Below are positions 5,145 through 9,161 of a DNA stretch of 12,052 nt, piece after piece (position 1 is the stretch's first letter; each line of letters opens with the position of its first letter). Made by a program: the position numbers and the translations under genes. This DNA is from Cellulomonadaceae bacterium (GTDB taxonomy: Bacteria > Actinomycetota > Actinomycetes > Actinomycetales > Cellulomonadaceae): contig JAITCK010000147.1 in assembly GCA_031283115.1 (NCBI GenBank), forward strand, positions 1 through 12,052. Reading direction: 5' to 3'. A model generated the notes under the pieces. That model ran no database searches, was not told where the DNA came from, and saw only the letters and a program-made list of their open reading frames with translations.

Positions 5145-5504
5145 GTGTCGCAAAATGACACTCTCTGTCGGGTGGTCACCGCGAAGCCTTGGGACGCTCA
5201 AGACGAGCAAGTACGTCAGATCTTGTGCGAACTTCGTGACGAGAAACTTGAAACCGTGCGCTCCCTCGAGGCGAAGACAGGCATCTCGCGCGGGCGGATT
5301 CACACGCTCCTCACTGGCGATAGGTCACCTGCGACGCTTGGGGAAATCTCCCGCCTAGCCTTGGCCTTCGGGGTCTCGTTGACCGCCGTTGTTCACGAGG
5401 CCGAGCGTCGCGTCGTCGCCGCCTCCCTGTTGACTGACAGCGCTGTCGCAGACCTTCGCCGCCGACCGGCACCTATCGAGGATGGCCTCACGGCGACCGC
5501 GTGA
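5145..5504 (+). CDS. Immunity-repressor-like XRE HTH protein
   Basis: A 119-aa protein from GTG 5145, the only reasonable start before the HTH; no ribosome binding site is evident and the operator ends 6 nt upstream, so a leaderless message is possible. Residues ~20-85 form the XRE domain: VRQILCELRDEKLETVRSLE, then AKTGISRGRIHTLLTGDR, then LGEISRLALAFGVSLTAVV. The remaining ~35 residues show no fold, and there is no S24/LexA-type self-cleaving domain, so induction by RecA-driven cleavage is not expected. It is transcribed away from the Cro-like gene and towards the integrase. A strong hairpin at 5573-5620 follows. Confidence 0.8.
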   Translation: MSQNDTLCRVVTAKPWDAQDEQVRQILCELRDEKLETVRSLEAKTGISRGRIHTLLTGDRSPATLGEISRLALAFGVSLTAVVHEAERRVVAASLLTDSAVADLRRRPAPIEDGLTATA

Positions 5505-5551
5505 ACCAATCCGCGAAGCCACCATCCTCCCCTTCCGGCGAATCGCAGAAT

Positions 5552-5571
5552 CGTAACCAACCCGTAACCAA
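5552..5571 (+). repeat. Tandem CGTAACCAA pair, 11-bp spacing
   Basis: CGTAACCAA occurs at 5552-5560 and 5563-5571, one helical turn apart, immediately before the hairpin that follows the repressor gene. It might be a protein site controlling the small-peptide genes downstream. Two copies are little evidence. Confidence 0.4.
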
Positions 5572-5572
5572 T

Positions 5573-5620
5573 AAAACAACACCCCCGATTGCGATTGCAA
5601 CCGGGGGTGTGTATTGTTTT
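5573..5620. terminator. Strong bidirectional terminator after the repressor gene
   Basis: CACCCCCG (5580-5587) pairs with CGGGGGTG (5602-5609). Inside, TTGC pairs with GCAA around GATT after one A-C mismatch. AAAACAA on the left is matched by TTGTTTT on the right. T-rich runs follow on both strands, so it can stop the repressor transcript and any leftward (antisense) transcript from the peptide genes. A possible promoter overlaps it: TTGCGA at 5589-5594 and TATTGT at 5612-5617 with a 17-bp spacer, each matching 4 of 6 consensus bases. Confidence 0.75.
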
Positions 5621-5663
5621 GGTTGTGGGGAACAAGCCCCACACCGAGGTTAGGAGGTAAGCA

Positions 5664-5756
5664 ATGGACGTTCTACCGATCATTGCGATTCTCTTGGCCC
5701 TGCCCGGTGCTATCCGCAACGTGGTCGATCTGATCGACTACTGGAAGCGCCGGTAA
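5664..5756 (+). CDS. 30-aa hydrophobic membrane peptide
   Basis: The peptide reads MDVLPIIAILLALPGAIRNV, then VDLIDYWKRR. Its Shine-Dalgarno is very strong (TTAGGAGG, 6 nt before ATG). One membrane segment (residues ~4-16) is followed by an amphipathic stretch and a basic end. Size, hydrophobicity and charged tail resemble type I toxin peptides of the Ldr/Fst kind, though there is no clear homology. The leader carries a 7-bp hairpin, TGTGGGG/CCCCACA (5624-5630/5637-5643), and the bidirectional terminator upstream could end an antisense RNA. It could equally be a small exclusion or regulatory peptide. I chose it for its ribosome binding site and position; it is too short to prove as coding by eye. 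Confidence 0.55.
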   Translation: MDVLPIIAILLALPGAIRNVVDLIDYWKRR

Positions 5757-5826
5757 GGTCAGGTCGGGTCGGTGAGTCTCCCCTCATCGGCCCGGCCCCT
5801 CGGTCACATTCTCTCAGGAGATCACC

Positions 5827-5988
5827 ATGAATCGCAAGCGTTCCCTGTTTCAGGTACTTACCAACATCGTCATAATCATCGCCCTCGTGACATCGGGCGC
5901 ATCCACGTGGGCCATCATCGCCCTGGCTGCGCTCACGATCCCGGCAATCATCGTTGCTGTGCTACCGGAGGCCTCCGATGGCGCGTGA
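5827..5988 (+). CDS. 53-aa two-TM small membrane protein
   Basis: ATG 5827 has CAGGAG 6 nt upstream. After a basic start (MNRKRSLFQV) there are two hydrophobic segments, about residues 11-24 (LTNIVIIIALVTSG) and 28-46 (WAIIALAALTIPAIIVAVL), then a short acidic tail. The hairpin-like two-helix plan with a basic N-terminus suggests an inner-membrane protein with both ends in the cytoplasm. The gene overlaps the next one by 11 nt, so the two are co-translated. I do not recognise a family. In this lysogeny-side position, superinfection exclusion is a reasonable but unproven idea. Confidence 0.6.
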   Translation: MNRKRSLFQVLTNIVIIIALVTSGASTWAIIALAALTIPAIIVAVLPEASDGA

Positions 5989-6205
5989 ACTGACTGCGGA
6001 ACAGGCCGCACTTGTTGAGCACGCCAGGAGGACCGCTAAGGCGTCACGCGCGGCACTCGCTGCCTACCAGGCTGCCGTTGCTGAGGCGGCCCTCGCCGGA
6101 GCGTCAAACACCGCTATTGCAGCCGCAATAGAGACAAGCGCCGAGAGTGTGCGGAAGATGCTCGAGCGCCAGGGCATCACCCGCCGCGCAACCAGAACGA
6201 CCTAA
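5978..6205 (+). CDS. 75-aa helical HTH-like protein
   Basis: ATG 5978 has GGAGG 6 nt upstream, inside the end of the preceding gene. The first half is a long alanine-rich helix (ELTAEQAALVEHARRTAKAS). The second half reads as a helix-turn-helix of the sigma-region-4 or resolvase-tail kind: GASNTAIAAAIETSAESVRK, then MLERQGITRR. It may regulate the two membrane-peptide genes with which it is clustered. The family is not identified. Confidence 0.65.
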   Translation: MARELTAEQAALVEHARRTAKASRAALAAYQAAVAEAALAGASNTAIAAAIETSAESVRKMLERQGITRRATRTT

Positions 6206-6298
6206 CCGTTGGTATAGCCCGCGCCCTGGCGTGTCCTGGCCTGCCATTCGCAACATCACCAACGCCGCCCCCGCTAGATGCTCACCCGTGAACAACAG

Positions 6299-6318
6299 TG
6301 GTACCATGTTGGTACCAT
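6299..6318. promoter_or_regulatory. Twin TGGTACCAT operator of the Doc module
   Basis: TGGTACCAT occurs at 6299-6307 and again at 6310-6318, 11 bp apart. Each copy contains the perfect 8-bp palindrome TGGTACCA. It lies about 20 nt upstream of the antitoxin start. Ribbon-helix-helix antitoxins typically bind such paired palindromes one helical turn apart, so this is the likely autoregulatory operator. Confidence 0.7.
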
Positions 6319-6336
6319 AAAGGAAAGGGGCAGGCG

Positions 6337-6525
6337 ATGTTGAGGCTGACTGAGCAGGCGCAGGTGGCGCTTGACCGTGTCATGGAAGCCGAGTCGGTCA
6401 CGCAGAACGCCGCGATCAACCAGGCCATCATCGAGTACGACGCGAGACGCGCCTCGGTGCGTGATGCGCTGTTGAAGCAGATCATTTCTGACTACCAGCC
6501 GCTACTTGACCGGCTGGCCCAGTGA
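6337..6525 (+). CDS. Ribbon-helix-helix antitoxin paired with Doc
   Basis: A 62-aa protein from ATG 6337, with a purine-rich AGGAAAGGGG upstream. Residues 1-38 fit a ribbon-helix-helix fold: a short strand MLRLTEQAQ, then helices ALDRVMEAESVTQNAAINQA and IIEYDARR. The C-terminal 24 residues (LLKQIISDYQPLLDRLAQ) form the helix expected to occupy the toxin's active-site groove. It overlaps the Doc gene by 4 nt (GTGA), as in most type II toxin-antitoxin operons. Its likely job is to bind Doc and repress the operon through the twin operator. It is an actinobacterial alternative to the Phd antitoxin of phage P1, not Phd itself. Confidence 0.8.
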   Translation: MLRLTEQAQVALDRVMEAESVTQNAAINQAIIEYDARRASVRDALLKQIISDYQPLLDRLAQ

Positions 6526-6899
6526 GTATCGTCTACCTTGGCCTTGATGACCTGCTCGCAGCAGCGCGCGCCTTCCTTGGTGGGGAACCTGTTGTCCGCG
6601 ATTTCGGCCTACTCGACTCTGCTGTGGCCCGCCCAAAATCGGCCGTGTACGGCGCCGAGGCATACCCGACCATTGACGAGAAAGCCGCCGCCCTACTGCA
6701 TTCCCTGGTGAAAAACCATGCACTCGCAGACGGCAACAAACGCCTAGGGTTTGTTGCCGTCGCCCTGTTCTACGGTCTCAATGGCCGCCGGATCACCGTC
6801 GGTTTCAATGAGGCATACGACCTCATCATTGGCGTCGCAGACGGAACCATCAACGACGTGCTCGCCATAGCAAAATCCCTGCACACCTGGTACGCCTAA
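6522..6899 (+). CDS. doc: Doc-family (Fic fold) toxin kinase
   Basis: A 125-aa protein from GTG 6522, coupled to the antitoxin. The length matches P1 Doc. The Fic-fold signature is HALADGNKR at residues 66-74 (H66, D70, K73, R74). The Doc form is HxFxDANKR, so F is replaced by L and A by G, while the residues needed for phosphotransfer are present. In P1, Doc phosphorylates elongation factor Tu and halts translation; that activity is expected here but is not shown by the sequence. The N-terminal part (LGLDDLLAAARAFLGGEPVV) and the helix around AAALLHSLVKN also fit. As an element-borne toxin it would stabilise lysogeny by killing or arresting cured cells. Confidence 0.9.
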   Translation: MSIVYLGLDDLLAAARAFLGGEPVVRDFGLLDSAVARPKSAVYGAEAYPTIDEKAAALLHSLVKNHALADGNKRLGFVAVALFYGLNGRRITVGFNEAYDLIIGVADGTINDVLAIAKSLHTWYA

Positions 6900-6972
6900 C
6901 CCGTCGTAAATCTTTGTCGTGCGACACCAGCCGAAACCGCGAGACATAATCTATGTTCCCTTGGAAGTTTTG

Positions 6973-7016
6973 CGGGTATGCACGGGTATGCACGATTGTC
7001 TGATAGATTTGTCTAC
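6973..7016 (+). promoter_or_regulatory. Tandem 10-bp repeat and possible leaderless promoter of mazEF
   Basis: CGGGTATGCA is repeated exactly in tandem (6973-6982, 6983-6992), and TTGTCT occurs at 6996-7001 and 7009-7014. TAGATT (7005-7010) would be a -10 box placing the first transcribed base at about the A of the ATG, which fits the lack of any ribosome binding site. The repeats are probable operator sites for the MazE-like antitoxin. I see no good -35. Confidence 0.5.
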
Positions 7017-7268
7017 ATGGCGACAGCGCAACTCGACAGAACGACAATGGCCGTGCGTGTGGCTACCCGTGACCGCATCAAGGAGCACGTCACTGCTGAA
7101 GAAACCACGATCGACGTGTTTTTGACGCGCCTGCTTGATGAGCATGATGAACGACAGTTCTGGGAGCAAATGGAAGCCACTAGCGCCGACGATTACGAGG
7201 CCGCAGCGCGCGAAGATGGCGTGTGGCCTGGCGATTACGACTATTCGATGGAGGCTGAGCGTGCCTGA
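7017..7268 (+). CDS. mazE: MazE-type antitoxin (ribbon-helix-helix)
   Basis: An 83-aa protein from ATG 7017; no ribosome binding site precedes it, so a leaderless mRNA is likely. The N-terminal ~45 residues fit a DNA-binding ribbon-helix-helix (TTMAVRVATRDRIKEHVTAE, then TTIDVFLTRLLDEHD). The C-terminal part is strongly acidic and aromatic (EDGVWPGDYDYSMEAERA), the usual form of the disordered segment that wraps the MazF active site. It overlaps the toxin by 8 nt. It should neutralise the toxin and repress the operon. The assignment rests mainly on the partner; the family is diverse. Confidence 0.8.
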   Translation: MATAQLDRTTMAVRVATRDRIKEHVTAEETTIDVFLTRLLDEHDERQFWEQMEATSADDYEAAAREDGVWPGDYDYSMEAERA

Positions 7269-7593
7269 CTCCCGTTCCCTGAAAGTCCAGGTGATTCGCC
7301 GGGGCGATGTGGTGTGGGGGTCAATGTCGCCGACCGTTGGGCATGAGCAGGGCGGGCATCGTCCTCACCTCGTTCTCAGCGATGAACGTCTGCACCACAG
7401 TCGCCGCATCGTCATCGTCGTACCGATGACCACAAAAGCCCGTCCGTGGCCCACCCGCATCGCTCTCACCGATGGCTCCTACGCCATCGCCGAACAGCCC
7501 ATCACCATGTCCATGGACAGAATCACCAGAGTCGACCACGCTGGACACGACACCCGGCCTGTCGTCGCTATCATCCGTCGTCTCATCGGCTAG
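7261..7593 (+). CDS. mazF: MazF/PemK-type toxin endoribonuclease
   Basis: A 110-aa protein from GTG 7261, with GGAGG 6 nt upstream inside the antitoxin gene. The family pattern is clear: IRRGDVVWGSMSPTVGHEQG (residues 12-31), then GHRPHLVLSD with R34, then IVIVVPMTTKARPWPTRIAL with T57/T58. The Arg and Thr correspond to the catalytic pair in characterised MazF proteins. The end (EQPITMSMDRI, then VVAIIRRLIG) also fits. It is predicted to cut single-stranded mRNA at a short motif, which the sequence alone cannot give. It is followed by a 13-bp hairpin and converges with the integrase gene. Confidence 0.9.
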   Translation: MPDSRSLKVQVIRRGDVVWGSMSPTVGHEQGGHRPHLVLSDERLHHSRRIVIVVPMTTKARPWPTRIALTDGSYAIAEQPITMSMDRITRVDHAGHDTRPVVAIIRRLIG

Positions 7594-7612
7594 AAACCCT
7601 GGACACGCGAAG

Positions 7613-7644
7613 AGTGCCCCGCACCGGGATGGGTGCGGGGCACT
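7613..7644. terminator. Perfect 13-bp hairpin between mazF and int
   Basis: AGTGCCCCGCACC (7613-7625) and GGTGCGGGGCACT (7632-7644) are exact complements around GGGATG. The genes on both sides converge on it, ending at 7593 and 7658. There is no T tract on either strand, so it may be a Rho-assisted or G/C-driven bidirectional terminator. Confidence 0.75.
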
Positions 7645-7657
7645 GACATGGGTGGGG

Positions 7658-8911
7658 TTAGGTGGTGAGGCCGAGGGTTTCGGCGACAGATTCGAGGGCA
7701 CGGCGTTTACGGGTGTGATCGGTGTGCAGGTATGCCTTAGTCGACAAGATGGTGGCGTGACCGAGAATCGCGGTAATAGTGGCGTCGTCAACCTTCGCAG
7801 CACGCAGTAGCGTCGCGGCCGTGTGGCGGGCCTCGTAAAGGTCAGGACGGCGCCCGATGACTTCCGGGCCTCCAGCGACAGGGTTAGGTTCTGTCACAGC
7901 CACGTGGGCGGCATCGGTGATCGCGTGCCAGGCGGCACGGTCATCACCATCGCGGCGAGGGCGCCCGTCGGCTTGCGGCCAAACGAGACCATACGGGCTT
8001 TCTGGGGCGATCTCACGCCAGGCGAGCAGTGACGTTCGCATCCAGGGCACCATCGGCACAACACGCCAACCGCTGCGGGTCTTAGGGCGAACCAGGTGCA
8101 AGGCCCCATCAACTTGGCGGGCCTCATAGCCGCGGGGAACCCGGAAGCCGCTCGACGGGTCACGTTTCACCTTGTACGGGAGAGCCTGCAACTGCCAGGC
8201 CAGAGTGATCTCATCGGCCTCAAAGTTGACCATATCCCAAGGTAGGCCCCTCGCTTCCGCAGGGCGTACACCCTGAAGCATGGCGGCCACCCAGCGGGAA
8301 GCGTCCGGCCTTTTCGACGCGACTGCCAAGATAGCGAGAGCGTCATCGAAAGCGAGAGCGTCACGGTCTGGCGCGTTCATGCCAGGGCTGGGAACCTCGC
8401 GGACTCGCTGCGGCACAGAATAGCCTTCAGCCACCGCATCGGTGAGCATTTTGCCGATCAGCATGTGGCAGCGCGTCAGTGAACTGAGTTCCAGGCCGCC
8501 GTCTTCCATCGCCGTCATCACGGCACGCCGATCCGCTGGCGAGAGTGTGGCCAAGCGCTTGTGTCCGATGGTCGGAACGATCCAGCGCGCCAACGTCGAC
8601 GCATCGGTGGCAAAGGTTTTAGGCCGTACCACCCGCTCGCGTTGCGGAAGCCAAACATCAACCCACGCCTTGACCGTGACGCGATCAGCCGAGGCGCTGG
8701 AGGGCAATCCTTCACGGTCTATCTTGCGTTGCTTGTCGCGTAGGCGCCGTTTACATTCGGCCTCAGTTTTAGCCGTCACGCTGATGCGTCGGCGGGAACC
8801 GCTGGCGGTGTATCCGGCCTCGATAGAACCCACCCATCTATCGCGGGCGGAGTCATACCAAACGCCGCCAGTGCCATATTGGCGGCGCGCTCGCACACGG
8901 TGTTGCACCAC
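7658..8911 (-). CDS. int: Tyrosine-recombinase integrase
   Basis: A 417-aa protein from GTG 8911 (a second GTG follows), with AAGGAG 7-8 nt upstream. Residues ~1-65 are a basic arm-binding domain (GGVWYDSARDRWVGSI), ~76-170 the core-binding domain, and ~185-400 the catalytic domain. Catalytic positions are R216 (GVRPAEARG), K277 (PKTRSG), R362, H385 (LGH) and the nucleophile Y394 (TKAYLHTD). The histidine of the usual HxxR is Y359 (LYEARHT), a variant I recall from actinophage integrases. It should integrate and excise the element at a tRNA 3' end using host factors and an excisionase. The gene reads away from the attachment site 146 bp upstream, and phased repeats lie between. Confidence 0.95.
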   Translation of the reverse strand: MVQHRVRARRQYGTGGVWYDSARDRWVGSIEAGYTASGSRRRISVTAKTEAECKRRLRDKQRKIDREGLPSSASADRVTVKAWVDVWLPQRERVVRPKTFATDASTLARWIVPTIGHKRLATLSPADRRAVMTAMEDGGLELSSLTRCHMLIGKMLTDAVAEGYSVPQRVREVPSPGMNAPDRDALAFDDALAILAVASKRPDASRWVAAMLQGVRPAEARGLPWDMVNFEADEITLAWQLQALPYKVKRDPSSGFRVPRGYEARQVDGALHLVRPKTRSGWRVVPMVPWMRTSLLAWREIAPESPYGLVWPQADGRPRRDGDDRAAWHAITDAAHVAVTEPNPVAGGPEVIGRRPDLYEARHTAATLLRAAKVDDATITAILGHATILSTKAYLHTDHTRKRRALESVAETLGLTT

Positions 8912-8940
8912 AGTCTCTCTCCTTTCATGTCAGCGTCCAA

Positions 8941-8996
8941 GGTAGGCCATTGGGTAGGCCATTTCTCCGCTATCCGTGGGCTATCCCTGGGCTACC
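8941..8996. repeat. Phased repeats, probable integrase arm sites
   Basis: GGTAGGCCAT is repeated at 8941-8950 and 8953-8962. Three related inverted units follow: GCTATCC (8969-8975), TGGGCTATCC (8977-8986) and TGGGCTACC (8988-8996). The consensus on one strand is about GGWAGSCCA. The inverted copies are 11 bp apart. Lying between the integrase start and the tRNA core, they are the expected arm-type sites, and they may also let integrase repress its own promoter. Confidence 0.7.
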
Positions 8997-9056
8997 TGAA
9001 TAGCATGTAATACCAGGTCATAACCGATAAAATGTCACGTGAGTGTAACAGAATGT

Positions 9057-9103
9057 TCTCATTCGCAATGAGAAGGTCGGGGGTTCGAATCCCCCTATCT
9101 CCA
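9057..9103 (+). other. Right attachment site: 3' part of a tRNA gene, probably tRNA-Ala(CGC)
   Basis: The DNA reads as the 3' part of a tRNA. It has an anticodon stem TCTCA/TGAGA with a 7-nt loop TTCGCAA (anticodon CGC at 9064-9066), a variable loop AGGTC, a T arm GGGGG/TTCGAAT/CCCCC, and the acceptor strand TATCTCC with discriminator A at 9103. No matching 5' acceptor or D arm lies upstream, so the tRNA is not complete here. U at position 70 agrees with the alanine G3-U70 rule. CCA is not encoded. A phage that enters a tRNA 3' end leaves an intact tRNA at one end and such a fragment at the other. The intact copy should be at the left end, outside the window. Confidence 0.82.
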
Positions 9104-9111
9104 CAGCCAAG

Positions 9112-9144
9112 AACCCCCGGAATCTTGGGCGATTCCGGGGGTTT
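9112..9144. terminator. Terminator between attachment site and treS-mak
   Basis: AACCCCCGGAATC (9112-9124) pairs perfectly with GATTCCGGGGGTT (9131-9143) around TTGGGC. It is the host's terminator for the tRNA gene (plus) and, being symmetric, probably also for treS-mak (minus), which ends at 9162. In the lysogen any rightward transcription from the attachment region would stop here. Confidence 0.85.
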
Positions 9145-9161
9145 CGTCGTACCAGCGCTGT

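Noticed and set aside
5145..5504. Integration-dependent immunity, with the attachment site inside the repressor gene
   Set aside because: The attachment site is about 3.5 kb away next to the tRNA fragment, and the repressor gene ends normally.
6915..6956. Short dyads TGTCG/CGACA and ACATA/TATGT after doc
   Set aside because: Five-bp arms are expected by chance, and no T tract or promoter spacing supports a function.
9057..9103. 3' end of tmRNA (ssrA) instead of a tRNA
   Set aside because: The acceptor end would also suit tmRNA, which phages use as well. The 5-bp anticodon stem with a 7-nt loop and the AGGTC variable loop fit an ordinary tRNA better. Not fully excluded.
9000..9103. Complete tRNA gene
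   Set aside because: No 5' acceptor strand or D arm pairs with the 3' part in the upstream 60 bases.
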